A DNA stretch of 34,683 nt from Zygnema cylindricum (lineage: Eukaryota; Streptophyta; Zygnematophyceae; Zygnematales; Zygnemataceae): assembly GCA_037447655.1 (NCBI GenBank), contig JBBHKE010003116.1, positions 156,501 through 191,183 on the forward strand, given 5' to 3'. Both the position numbers and the translations under genes were made by a program. Shown piece after piece: positions 1 through 10,290 of this stretch. The notes under the pieces are model-generated. The model saw only the letters and a list, made by a program, of their open reading frames with translations, was not told the DNA's origin and did no database searches. Numbering within the stretch: the stretch's first letter is position 1; the number at the start of each line of letters is the position of its first letter.

Positions 1-701
1 ATGTGGTCCAAACAACCAGGAAAACCATTTTAAGTCTAAAAATACTTAACATCATCATTGTGCAAAATCTAAGCCATTCCCACTCATTGAGGAAGGAGTA
101 GATTAGAAAAAAAATGAAGTTCAACCTTCTATGTCTATGTAGATATGGCAATTTCCATGTCTATTGACGCAACACCATAGCCCATCCAACTTCACTCAGC
201 CCAACTGTTTTTCAGTGTTGAAAGAGGTCTGTACAGTAGAGAATACAACAGAGCAGCAAATGGCCAGTAACTCCTGCAATCACATTTTTTTTTCTAATTT
301 TTTACAAAGGAAAAAACTTGTTGAATACTTCGTGCATCACGTCGCAATATGGTTAAATTGAATTTTAAACATCCAAATGAGTACGTAAAACGTCCATACC
401 TTCTAAGGGGTCTAAAAATCCTCGGTAGCATTATTACAGTTTATAGAGATGTCACACACAAAAAACTTTTACTCGATAAAAATTATGTGACTACACTCAA
501 CGTGCGATTCTTACATTGGAAAACCATACATTAGCAGGCTACTCATAGAGAGATGAGTTAAAAAATCTCCGCATTATTCACCTGGTCCCCCCACAGATAA
601 AGAGTACACGCTAACATTTGGAAAAAGGCCCTCTGTCATTGACCCGCATGAAACCCATGAGCGGCAGTACACTAAGTTCGTCGTTCTTTCTTGTAACTTA
701 C
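1..701 (-). other. SEC5 intron 10 and beyond, no exon recognised
   Basis: The sequence left of the exon 10 donor should contain the rest of intron 10 and possibly the next SEC5 exon. I read the minus strand for the expected family segment and did not find a convincing one. The stretch is AT-rich with short open frames only. Confidence 0.6.
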
Positions 702-926
702 CATCTGTTCTGAAAGACGATCTTGTGACTGAGAGGTATTCGCAAAGCGGCCTGCGAAAATTGAGAGAGCCAATTTCCATAACCTTGGAACTTGTTGACG
801 AAGAACAGACGTCAATCTTCTAATAAGACGAGCATGAAGTGCATCCACTTCTTCCTCCGAGGTGACAGAAGGAGCTTCATCCAGAAGATGTTCATCGCCT
901 AGGAGGAGAGTGAGGTCTACTTCTGA
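702..926 (-). CDS. SEC5: SEC5 exon 10 (residues 523-597)
   Basis: Encodes an acidic segment, then RLIRRLTSVLRQQVPRLWKL and ALSIFAGRFANTSQ. This matches the plant SEC5 region in which a helical R-L-T-(A/S)-V-L segment leads into (W)K-A-SIF-GKFA. It is the last exon I can support before the left edge. Donor GTAAGT after ATG. Confidence 0.93.
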
Positions 927-3900
927 CTGCAGAAAACATAACATAACTCATAAAATATTAGAGAAAACAAAATAGGGAAAATAGTAAATGAAACTTAAAA
1001 CGAACATTAATGAAAATGATGTACCCTTGCAGCACCACAGTTATAAACAAGGAATTTTACCAAAAAACTGGTGGTTGTTGTCCTAAAACAGTACTATTTA
1101 CGTTATCATGTGAAACAACACATGAATCAGGACATATTCCCTCTTCAACGCATAAATGAATGTCACACGAGTTCTTCAAAGATCTTGAGAAATGAAAACA
1201 ACATAACCCCTTATAAGTTATTCTGCTGCATTGAAGACAAGTTGAGAATTGTAAATCATACAAAAAAAATAAAAAAATAAATAGAAATGCTTTGATTAGA
1301 TCAGTGAGCTTGTACAGATCGGACAGCAGATGAGCCCACTTCCTACCTCTCCCCTCCTTCACCAACAACTATCCTTTACGTCATAGAATCGTTCAAACTC
1401 TAGTCAGATTCAAAAACCGTAGGCAGCTGAGAGTGCCTGGAACATGAGGCAAAAATGGGGATGATGTGCCTATCCTTTGCTTATCGAGATGAATGTCGTC
1501 CCACAGATGGTATGCTTACCTGTAAACTTGCGCAAAACTTCATAAACCAAAACAAAGTCCCAATTTTAACACTGTTTCTACCATTATAAAGCAAATACCT
1601 TACCCCTTGGGAAGTCTCAAATTGAAGTTGTTTCCATCTTGCTTCTGCTTGTTGCTTTTCCTTCAGCCTTTGTTGAAGTGCTTCAAGTCGACTGTCTGCC
1701 TCCAGTTGAGCTCCTTCCAAAAGACCTCGAATCCTGCGATCTTGAAGCTGGAGGTAGTGCCAGACAGGGTCGGCCTCAGGCTCAATCTCAATTAAAAGCC
1801 TGATCTTGTTTTCTACCTGTCCAAAACAACACCTCCAAATGGAATCTAAGAGTAGTCAGATAACAAATTCACAAAGTCAAAGACAAGATTTCATGGAGTT
1901 TCTTGAGTTTTCACAGATATTTTCTCTACCTGTTCAAAACCCAGCCCTCCATCAAAATGTACACGTTGTCAGATATCTTTCACATCCTGCAATTTCTAGG
2001 TTCGAGATTTGAGTTCCTGCAGATTCCCTCTTCATATTCTTCTGTCACTTCTCTTCGCTTCCAAGGAACGCACTCATAAAGATGTTTAATTGACATATAC
2101 ATCCAATAGAATGGATTGCAAATACATGCAATAGAATGGATTGCAAATACATGCAATAGAATGGATTGCAAATACATGCAATAGAATGGATTGCAAATAC
2201 ATGCAATAGAATGGATATGCATATGATTGGCAGAATAACAAAATTTAATTTTTGTTTCACCTCATCATTCACCACAGTTTGTCAGTGGATCTCTATTCAA
2301 CAAGATACCTCAAAAAGCAAAAAAAACATAACCACCAGTGACTTGTTTACAACATATGAACTAACAGATTGCTACCCTTTGGACATGTTTTACGCAAATA
2401 GCGTACGTGCATAACTTTTGAACTCAGTTCAGCAATTTATAAACCTCTTCTGAAAGACCTTGGCCAAAAATACAGCTCCAATAAGCATATTAGGCACATT
2501 ACCTGTACAAGCTCTGCATTTGGATCTGCCATTTGTGAGTATAGAACTTCCTTAAATTCTTGCACCACTTTGTCGACCTCCTCTTGAACTTTTTTCAAGA
2601 TGCCTGACTGCAAGCACACATTCCAGAAACCCATGACACGAAGAATCAGATGTGATTTCAGGCAGGACAAAGAACGAAAAAAAATCATGAAGTCTTCAGA
2701 GTGACCGCTAATAAAAAAATTAGACGATATTTTAAATTTCCAAGAATTGGTATCAGCAACTTCCCCTCTTCACGATCAAATTAACAACAGTCTGTAGCTC
2801 CTCACATTGCCTGGAAAGTTCAAGTTGAGCGATTTTGCTTTTACAAACTCCCGCACAGCACTATCATATTCTCCTTTTCGAACAAATCCACGAATGACAC
2901 TTGGCAAATTGAAGAGTGTTCGAAATCGTTGCAGCAAGCCTTGAACTGATCTGATTCGGTCCACTTGGGCCTAGAAATTGCCAAAAAGTGCTATAAGTCA
3001 GGCAAAACAGACAGCCTGTATTTGTCACTAGGAGCTTCGATTTAAGCTGACCACGCAAAAACGTTTTAGTATGCCTTAACGCACAAAAAATTGAGAATTA
3101 CAGACAACATACTGCTATCGCACAAGCAGCAAGTGATATGGTAGATGGCCACTGAGCAAATCACAGGTGATAAATGGCTAAACTGAACACTTAAAATAAT
3201 AGCATTACACACTTTTCTTCCCTAATGCAAACTTCAACTCCTGTCATGACATCTATTAAACCGTAAAGTCTGAAGTGATCCCAGCACAGTTTCTTCCAAC
3301 CTGTTTTACTTTGCACTCTGATTATGAACTGCATAGCTGAAATTACCCTTTCCCATTAAATGTTCTTCAATCAATAAAAACAGACATCTTTCAACTATCA
3401 AACACCAGCTATCAGCGTTCTAATGCAACGATCATATAACTAATAATTCTGTCCAACAGTGATAGATCAAAGTGAATAAGTACACCATGACAAATACATA
3501 CAACTTTGTGCTACCAGAAGATTTTCTTCCTCTTTTTTCTTCCACGAGGAGAAAACTGTTATTGCCCAATGTAGCACATCGTTGCTGTCCATTGGGGCAA
3601 GTGCGAAAACCTACTACAGGAGAGGCCAAGGAGATTCACCTTTAGACGTAATGCCATACACCGTGATGCAAGTATGAGTCTTTTTCCTTCCTTGAAACAT
3701 CAATACCACATACCTGTCGTTCCAAAAGAGGACTGAAAGCTCTTCGTGCCACTTCATCACAGTCTTGAATCGAGTCTGCAAGCTTCTCAGTACCAGCTCC
3801 ATCCTGACCCTCTTCCATCCGTTCCAAACGCGCGTGAATATCTGCAGTGACAACGACCCCGAATCACAATAACCAAGAGATGACTCAACCTTAGGATTTT

Positions 3901-6900
3901 TCCTATTGGGAATTGCAAATTATAAGTTGACATTCCATTGAACTTTGGCTGAAGACAAGTAAAAGGCTTCTAATCCTCACTGAATTTTCTCAAGAAAAAT
4001 TCCCATAGAGGTTCTTTTTTGTTATCTAATGATTTTGCAAAACAAAAGAAAGAAAGAAAGAGAACTAAAAAAATGCCCGTGATAAAAAGAAATCCTACAA
4101 AATATACGACTACACGACCAGGCAGTACCTTTTTAACTGCTAAAAACAAACTTCGTTTATGTCGATTTAGAGTGCATCCACTGTTTCCTTTTAGAATGAA
4201 TGCAAATATGTCAACTTTGAAAAACGTCCTCACCGTCAATAATGTCTTTGCAAGAAATAAAAATGTCGAAATTGTCTTTTACAAGCTTCTTCAACTGTTC
4301 TTTTCGCTCTGCAATATCTTTTTTCAGTGCCGAGCGACCAAATTCTAGCTCTTGGACACCAGTGTCCCTGTGGAGTTGTGCGAGATAATATCGTGGTTTG
4401 AAAGTCTCACTGTAAAAAAGTAATTTTTCTGTTTTCCACCCACAGGGCCACAAAGTCTGGCTTTTCTCAATAAGAAATTTGAGCTGAACCCACCAAAATT
4501 GTTGGCCCTTTCAGTTTGCAGTTAACGAGGAAACAAAAGGTGAAGAATTCCTCAAACCCAGGCCAAAAACAAGTTTTCCTGCCCAAATTAGGAGCATAAA
4601 CTTCCATCATAACATGTGGGCCAAAGAAAACTATGCACAAAAAATTACAAAGAAAAAGAATAGAAAATTATCATTGTCCTCCAACACCAACCCGGTGGTC
4701 CCTTCGAATCTTGACCTCACATTCTGTTGCATGGTGCATGTAACTTTTAGGATTAGCGTTTGCAGGGAATCCAGAACATTTGAGAATAGAAGATTACTTG
4801 CAATGCTTGAAATGCCACTTACCAATATGAGGAGCATACTCGTGTGGAGAAAGTTCTGGACCGTCCATATTCGCCAAAGAAAGCGATCTTAAGTCAATAC
4901 GCCTGCAAAACTTAGACAGAATGACACAAAAATTGAACCCCAAACAAAAAAAAAAAACAGAAATAACAAAACCAAGGGAAGCCATTTTTACCTTTGATAA
5001 GACACAGTACCTTTTTTGCAGTGAAGGACAAGTAGCTGATGTCTCTTTGACAAAAAAATTCAAGATACAGAAGAATACAATAGCAGATCGAGTTTAAAGC
5101 CAGTATGCAAGTAAGGAAACAAGACAAAAACAAATCAGCAACTTTTATAAAACACACAGGAAGTAAGGATCAAGGATTCCTCAAGCATCGATACAAAGGA
5201 AACAGGAAACTGGTAGAGACAGAATGCCATACCCCTGCCCCAAAAGGTCATTTAGCTCAGAATCAGCGGCAATATCTGGTCTTTTCGATGCAGAAGGCTG
5301 AGGAGCTGGAGCTCGAGGACCCCCAACACTGCGTGAATCACGCATTTCTCTAACTTTTCTGACAAGCTGCAATGTAAAATAGTAACCTATTAGCAACGAA
5401 CATCTAGCATCTCTAACTTGACATAAAAATAGCAAATCACCCAAACATTTATGTAACTTGCCGGACAAGCCGTAATGTATATAAAAAAAGCAAGCTAGTT
5501 TACATAAAATGCAGCGAATATAAGGAATTGTAAAAAACATGTGGAACCAGCAGACGCAAGCACAGTTTAGAACACACTTCGGCGGATGTTATGCAGAAAA
5601 ACATTTGGAAATAAGGCACCTTGATCATTGAAATAACACTCATGAAATGAAAATCATGGTTTGACAGGAAATGACTGAGCAAAACATAGAATAAGCATGT
5701 TGGTTTATTCTGGAGAAAAAATGAATTAACCATATGTGCTCTAAAAACTTATAGTGGATCATTGCAGCATCAAATAGATGGCATTTGAAAAATGAAGCAA
5801 CGGACACTGGGAGTCCTTATCTCCACCATCTAATCCAAGTTCCTGGTTTGCATGATAAGGTGATATTGTACTCCTAACACCAAGTGTTTGCCAACAACCT
5901 CAACAAACATAGAGCATATCCTGTCCTATACGGGATGAGAAGTCCTGAAACAATATATTTATAACAAGAGTTTGTAATCCGGCAAAAAAAAATTCATGCA
6001 GGAGTGCAAATGCCGATCAGTGCCTGATGATTGATCTTCCCGCCGGGAGCCAAGATGTTGAATTCCTTGAAAATACCAGATTAGTAACAGATAAAACAAC
6101 TGTATAGAGGAAAAAAAAAGACGAACCAATAAAGCCTACTTGTGAGTGTACTACAGGAGCTAGTGTTGTATATTGGTGGTCAAACATACCCAACATGCCC
6201 AATAACCAATAGGACAGATAATCGATCAGTCAAAGTACCGGATATTATCGGTACCTGACTGTCATATGCATATCGCAGATAAGTTATCCTATACCCATAT
6301 ATTTTCTTATGGAATAGTGCACTTCAGTACAACGTACTGTACACTTTTGTTGCATTACGATGTATCGGAATTGAAAACCTGCGTACTATTTTGGTGCGCG
6401 CGCATAAATTGCAAAGACAATAATTAACGATTTTTACAAAGCGTAACTATCTGCCGAGTGGCAGAAATTATCCTACAGCTGTGAGCTCTGTCAAATCCTC
6501 CGCGTCACAGATCCATCTGCTGCTTGGCAGAATCATAAACCCTGGAGAGGCACGCGGACATCTCTGCCGACAGAACTACAAAAATAACATCAAAAACTTT
6601 ATAACCTCAAATAAATCAGTTTTTTAACCACTATGATGTATTTGGGTATATCGTCAAGATGCCCAATAACCAATGGATCTGGCGATAAATCGGTTATTGG
6701 AGACTCAAAAAACACATATACGTATACGTTACATACATACACATACATATTTATATATTATATATATAGAAATTGGTTATCGATCAAGAGCCTCCAATAT
6801 ACATCACTTATAGGAGCTCTAGTGATGACAGGATAGCATGAGAGAAGTATCCAGTATAAAAATTCTGCACATAACCTATGATGAACTAGGCCAATAGTAT

Positions 6901-9694
6901 TTTTAACATGTAAAAGTGATATTACACTATACAAACACACCTTTCAAAGTAGTTAACTTGGAAAGTAACAATTTCAGAAGTTAACATTTAGGCCTGCAAC
7001 AAAATGAGTGTGGAGCAAAGTACTTCCTGTAAAAATGTGTAAAATATACATGCTCAAGAAAGCCCTTATTTTGCATACATGAAATGGTGCAGACCATACT
7101 ATTTTCCCATCCATGTTTTTAATCTGGCCAGAGTAACTACAATGGACGATAGACGCCCATTCTAAGGGATATAACTCTCAAACCTGTGAGTGATAAGAAA
7201 TTTGTTTGTATGAGTTCCAACTACGCCAAATCATAGTTAATTTCTTTACAAACGAAAGGCTCTATGAATTCTGCTCACTAAGCACAAACAAGATGCAGTA
7301 CATCAAGACGCATGGAAACAAACCTAACTAAACGTCCCAAATGTCTAACTTGCTGGTTTCTATACAGATGTCCCATAATGGTAAGGTCTTCCTCTTTTAA
7401 TGCAAAAATGCCTTCTACTAGAAAAAAAAATCTTCCCATCGACATTTCACAAAAACCTTTGTATGTCAAGAAATGGCCGATGGCCAAGGTCCAGTGTCAC
7501 ATTTAAAACAATTCAATGTGCTTCTTATCACTATTACACCACCCATTGCTATTAGAGTTAGTTAATTATACCACTGATAATTAATTTAAATTAACTGCAC
7601 TATGCAACATGGCTCACTATGGGCCATTTAACTAAATAGCGTTATTTAACACTAATTTTATGATTTTGGCCCCAAAAATACTCACTCAAAATTAGAGTAA
7701 TTAACTCTAATAGAGATAGGCAGTGCAGTGTCCATAAATTCCGAAATTCCAGGGACAGATCACACATTGAGTATAATTGAAACCGATGGTATTAAATAGG
7801 AGAAAGTAGAAAAAAAGTGTGCAAGACTGACACTTATTTGTTGCGTACCTGACGCAAACATAATCAATTCTAACAAAATACGGGGAAGTAAAAGTAAACA
7901 TAATGCATTCTTGTGTGAAAAACATTTTCTGTCTCACTAAAAGGACTTGGTTTTGAACTTAGTTCTTTTAAGTTGTGCTTCTTTTTTTAGTGTTTGTAAT
8001 GTAAATTCTCCCAGACCGAAAAAATAAGAGAAGCAAAGTCTATTTCACGAAACATAAGGCCAGGATTATTCGTTATAACTGTCGTTACCTCTTCCTCCTC
8101 CACGTCCTCCCACAGCTCGGGCTCTCCGCGGCTATTGTCATTCACTGGACCTGTTTTGTATTGTGGAGAAGGGCGCACTGTTGGCGGGGCTCGTGCAACG
8201 GAATCTCCCCTTATGACACGTGTCTCCTGGCGTTGCAGGGCAGCCTGATAATGAAATAAAACGTTTTGAAATTGTGAGTTTGCAAGACCTTTTTTGAACA
8301 TGTACTAAGCAGTCCATTCTCTGTCAGGCAAACTAGCAGCCACCACATCCTCAAGTTGCAAGCTTATTGCTATTCCATGTAGGTGGCAACTTCAAGTGAC
8401 AGAATCTTAGCCAAGACGCTCACAACCAGTAACGGCAAAAGCATCCTTAACCACCAGACAGTTGAAAAACTACAAAAAAATCAGATTGACATTGAAGGCC
8501 CAAACCGGCAACTTAATTTAAAGATTCTATTTCGGCTTTTCTTAGTCATAGAGCAATTACATTCTGACAGACATGTCAAGAGGTTATAAAAGAAACTGAT
8601 GCAAATTTGGCCAAATCTTCCCAAACACATCCTACCTGTAATTATGTCACTGCTTAAGACAATCGAGCTATGCATGAAATCTGAATTATCCACGTCAACA
8701 GATTTTCGACCACCAACAAGCAAGCAGTTTACTGACAAAATGGGTTTGCAGCACCTATACGACATGTAACAATGACATATGCAAACATCACAAAATGCGC
8801 ACGATAATTTGACCTACATTACATGCAAGTAGACTGCATCTGGTCTGAACGACAAGGTGGAAGGTTCTCATTCAAGGTATCAAGATAAAAAGTTAAACTA
8901 AAGGAGTATATGTAGGACAAGGTTTAAAGTATCAGTTTTACATCAAACACATTTTCCATAAGGCGGCTTCTGAAGTAGAACTCTCACTATAGGCGGAACG
9001 ATAACACAACCAATTTGCTTTGTTTGTTTAACAATATCCTCCATTTTAGCACAATTAATAGGCCGGCTTACTTTTCCCGTCAACAAAATACAAAGATGTA
9101 ATTTGAGCTCGTTATGAAAAATCCTCACTTCCAAGCATCCTCAGCCATGAATGTTCAACCTTCTTAAGGGGCTTTCAATCCAATTATCTGCTATACATAG
9201 TGCATTAAACTTCGTTTCTTTTCATAAAACCTTGACTTGCTCATCAAGCAACTCCGAGCACATTCACATCTGACAGAAATTTAGAGAAACTCTTTATCTC
9301 TCACCCTTCGCGTGACATCTGCCTCATCTTCGGACGAACTCAACATGTCCTCATCCGAATCTTCATCCTGTGGAGGCTTCGGTCCTACTGGAGCCGCTGT
9401 CCTCTGAGGGGGCCCAGGTGCTCGAGGAGCCGTGGGAGGTTTCCCTCCTGCTACCCCTCTGGAAGTCAGGCCCCCTTTTCCCAACAAAAACTTCGATATT
9501 CCAGGAGTAGGAACCATTCCAAAAACTCCCCTCTTTTTAGGATCAGTGCCCTGCGCCTGCCCCGCCTGGCTATCATTTGAACGAGAAGAATGATCGTCTT
9601 CTCCTCTGTCAACATTGTTTCCAGGAGCTTTCTTACTTAAACGAGCCTCCTGCTGTCTGAAGAACTCTTCTTCCTCATCATCCGGATCCGACAT
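702..9694 (-). CDS. SEC5: Exocyst complex component SEC5 (EXOC2), N-terminal 597 residues, 10 exons
   Basis: SEC5 is one of the eight subunits of the exocyst, which tethers secretory vesicles to the plasma membrane before SNARE-mediated fusion. Exons, in transcript order: 9694-9305, 8244-8089, 5366-5233, 4902-4823, 4428-4234, 3841-3714, 2970-2806, 2607-2503, 1816-1604, 926-702. They join in phase to 597 codons without a stop and all introns are GT-AG. The N terminus (1-130) is acidic and Pro/Gly-rich, as in plant SEC5. The family core follows: LVRKVREMRDSRS (183 on), YSETFKPRYYLAQLHRDT and LVKDNFDIFISCKDIID (about 260-318), RIRSVQGLLQRFRTLFNLP (about 366-384) and EPEADPVWHYL (about 460-470). 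The start is the first in-frame ATG. The gene is cut by the left edge; from recalled plant homologues of about 1,090 residues, roughly 500 C-terminal residues are missing. It is transcribed divergently from NUP205. Exon joins were chosen by family similarity from memory, so individual boundaries are predictions. Confidence 0.93.
927..1603 (-). other. SEC5 intron 9 (677 bp)
   Basis: GT-AG intron with donor GTAAGG and acceptor CTGCAG. No repeat, RNA gene or coding block recognised. Confidence 0.75.
1604..1816 (-). CDS. SEC5: SEC5 exon 9 (residues 452-522)
   Basis: Encodes VENKIRLLIEIEPEADPVWH and YLQLQDRRIRGLLE, followed by a charged coiled-coil-like helix (RLKEKQQAEARWKQLQ). The EP-(E/A)-DPVWHYL motif is a plant SEC5 hallmark. 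Donor GTAAGG. Confidence 0.96.
1817..2502 (-). other. SEC5 intron 8 (686 bp) with minisatellite
   Basis: GT-AG intron whose main content is the 25-bp tandem array at 2104-2216. Nothing else in it is recognisable. Confidence 0.8.
2104..2216. repeat. 25-bp minisatellite, 4.5 identical copies
   Basis: The 25-bp unit begins CAATAGAATGGATTGCAAAT and ends ACATG. Four full copies run 2104-2128, 2129-2153, 2154-2178 and 2179-2203, followed by a partial copy to 2216, and I see no mismatch between copies. The unit carries no stop in several frames, so it creates long artefactual open frames on both strands. Confidence 0.97.
2503..2607 (-). CDS. SEC5: SEC5 exon 8 (residues 417-451)
   Basis: Encodes SGILKKVQEEVDKVVQEFKE then VLYSQMADPNAELVQ. 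Acceptor TTGCAG is followed by TCA. Choosing the next AG, three bases on, would break the frame needed for GILKKV. Donor GTAATG. Confidence 0.93.
2806..2970 (-). CDS. SEC5: SEC5 exon 7 (residues 362-416)
   Basis: Encodes RIRSVQGLLQRFRTLFNLP and GEYDSAVREFVKAKSL, the diagnostic helical core shared by SEC5 proteins and closest to the plant form. Donor GTGAGG after ...NFPGN. Confidence 0.96.
2971..3713 (-). other. SEC5 intron 6 (743 bp)
   Basis: GT-AG intron with donor GTATGT and acceptor TTCTAG. I see no repeat, coding block or RNA gene in it. Confidence 0.75.
3714..3841 (-). CDS. SEC5: SEC5 exon 6 (residues 319-361)
   Basis: Encodes DIHARLERMEEGQDGAGTEK and ARRAFSPLLERQ, matching the family pattern in which a helical segment ends in F-P-ERQ. 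Acceptor CTGCAG, donor GTATGT, phase 0 at the 3' end. Confidence 0.94.
4234..4428 (-). CDS. SEC5: SEC5 exon 5 (residues 254-319), start of conserved core
   Basis: Encodes EKLLFYSETFKPRYYLAQLH then LVKDNFDIFISCKDIID, the best-conserved N-terminal block of SEC5. The acceptor at 4429-4431 (AAACAG) was chosen over a later TTACAG at 4414-4416. Only the earlier one keeps frame with exon 4 and supplies the expected EKL-FYS residues. Confidence 0.92.
4823..4902 (-). CDS. SEC5: SEC5 exon 4 (residues 227-254)
   Basis: A short exon encoding RIDLRSLSLANMDGPELS and HEYAPHI. It corresponds to the weakly conserved linker before the SEC5 core. Phase 2 in and phase 1 out match its neighbours exactly, and the donor GTAAGT is consensus. 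Confidence 0.85.
5233..5366 (-). CDS. SEC5: SEC5 exon 3 (residues 183-227)
   Basis: Encodes LVRKVREMRDSRS, a strong plant-SEC5 signature, followed by a Pro/Ala-rich linker and SELNDLLGQG. Acceptor TTGCAG; donor GTATGG after two bases of a glycine codon. Confidence 0.92.
6167..6803. mobile_element. Candidate non-autonomous TIR element or nested repeat cluster, 637 bp
   Basis: TGTATATTGGTGG at 6167-6179 matches the inverse of 6791-6803 (TGTATATTGGAGG) at 12 of 13 positions. Inside are a 16-nt direct repeat, ATGCCCAATAACCAAT, at 6195-6210 and 6659-6674, and an exact 9-bp inverted pair CCAATAACC/GGTTATTGG at 6663-6671 and 6692-6700. A further copy ATTGGTTAT lies at 6772-6780. A second possible left terminus, TGATGTATTTGGG, is at 6634-6646, so a smaller element of about 170 bp could be nested. 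No transposase frame was seen. Confidence 0.45.
6487..6574. repeat. Nested inverted repeats, about 88 bp
   Basis: TCTGTC (6487-6492) pairs with GACAGA (6569-6574), and nested inside it CCGCGT (6500-6505) pairs with ACGCGG (6552-6557). An adjacent stem, TCTGCC/GGCAGA, lies at 6450-6465. This is the most GC-rich, foldable part of the surrounding AT-rich intron. It may be the core of the repeat cluster around it. Confidence 0.4.
7549..7713. mobile_element. MITE-like inverted-repeat element, 165 bp
   Basis: CTATTAGAGTTA at 7549-7560 is repeated as an exact inverted copy at 7702-7713, giving 12-bp perfect termini around an AT-rich interior with several TTAA motifs and no coding capacity. Size and layout fit a miniature inverted-repeat element. 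I could not define a clear target-site duplication, so chance pairing of AT-rich sequence remains possible. Confidence 0.45.
8089..8244 (-). CDS. SEC5: SEC5 exon 2 (residues 131-182)
   Basis: Encodes a linker that ends in GEPELWEDVEEEE. This precedes LVRKVREMRDSR in exon 3, as the Trp-containing acidic linker does in plant SEC5. That match supports the long jump over intron 2 and argues that no exon is missing between them. Donor GTAACG, phase 0. Confidence 0.9.
8245..9304 (-). other. SEC5 intron 1 (1,060 bp)
   Basis: GT-AG intron with donor GTGAGA and acceptor TATCAG. I see no repeat, RNA gene or coding block inside. Short open frames near 8943-9134 and 8481-8765 have no recognisable similarity. 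Confidence 0.75.
9305..9694 (-). CDS. SEC5: SEC5 exon 1 (residues 1-130)
   Basis: Begins MSDPDDEEEEFFRQQ at the ATG read from 9694. A Pro/Gly/Ala-rich stretch follows, then an acidic serine cluster (DEDSDEDMLSSSEDE) near residues 108-122, a tail type also seen in plant SEC5. It is probably disordered. Ends on a complete codon before donor GTGAGA. Confidence 0.92.
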
Positions 9695-9963
9695 TGGGGC
9701 GAAACTTGAAAGTTGCAAGTGTTGTCGAGCGATGAACACGTGGCAAAGGACTCTTTGGCAGTTAGTATGACTGGATTACTCGGTCACTTCGCACACATCC
9801 CTTGATCCCTACCGGAATGCGTTTATCAGGGCATTGCAAATGGGGGGTGTTTTTTTTTTTCCCAGTCGACTGCACCCGCGTTTGGTGACTCCTCATACTG
9901 CAGTGTACCGTACTCAACTATACTGTACCGCAATGTCCTGCACTGTACTTAATGTACTGTGAT

Positions 9964-10188
9964 GTACTGAACTGTACACCGTGAATCGTTATTAGCCTTA
10001 TGTACGCTATATCGGCACCCCAAAATTTTGACATTGATACCTTAAATAAAATAGAGTACACTATTTAAGAAAGTGGACCATAATCTGCCACGTCTCCTTG
10101 CACTAAATTAGAATGAATGACGCTAATTTTTTCTTTACACTAATAATTTCTATACGCTAATAACGATTCAAGGTGTACTGTACAGTAC
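9964..10188. mobile_element. MITE-like element with about 33-bp imperfect terminal inverted repeats, 225 bp
   Basis: The arms at 9964-9996 and 10156-10188 are inverted copies that match at about 30 of 33 positions; the inner 15 bases (GAATCGTTATTAGC and neighbours) are identical. The interior is AT-rich and non-coding. Several GTAC motifs lie outside the left arm (about 9900-9963) and the right arm (to about 10203). Reiterated subterminal motifs are typical of some DNA transposons. No clear target-site duplication was found. Confidence 0.6.
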
Positions 10189-10290
10189 CGCACCGTACGT
10201 GACAGGAGCGTGACTAAACTCGGTCGGGCGTCGGTTACTCAGATTTTGAAAAAAAAAAACGGTCGGTTTCGGTTATGTAAAATTTTGACT

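Larger units (their letters stand above)
5367..8088 (-). other. SEC5 intron 2 (2,722 bp), repeat-rich
   Basis: The longest intron in the window. It holds two inverted-repeat clusters that may be small non-autonomous transposons (6167-6803 and 7549-7713). It also has AT-rich simple sequence near 6720-6770 and a short dyad CAGTAC-AAC-GTACTG at 6325-6339. No coding block was recognised on either strand. Confidence 0.8.

Noticed and set aside
578-635. Candidate SEC5 exon 11 on the minus strand (after GACAG, before GTGAAT)
   Set aside because: It is open for 17 codons, but the peptide does not resemble the SEC5 segment expected after exon 10, and the pyrimidine tract is poor.
2104-2216. Possible CRISPR-like array
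   Set aside because: The units are contiguous with no spacers, in a eukaryotic intron, so this is a plain tandem repeat.
1980-2275. Overlapping open frames of 76-80 codons on the minus strand with repeated HSIACICNPF-type peptides
   Set aside because: They are translations of the 25-bp minisatellite in different frames. The repeat happens to lack stops and sits in a SEC5 intron.
9695-9739. Upstream extension of SEC5 exon 1 adding about 15 residues
   Set aside because: The extension would begin at GTG, not ATG. The first in-frame ATG is at 9694 and gives the acidic N terminus expected of the family.
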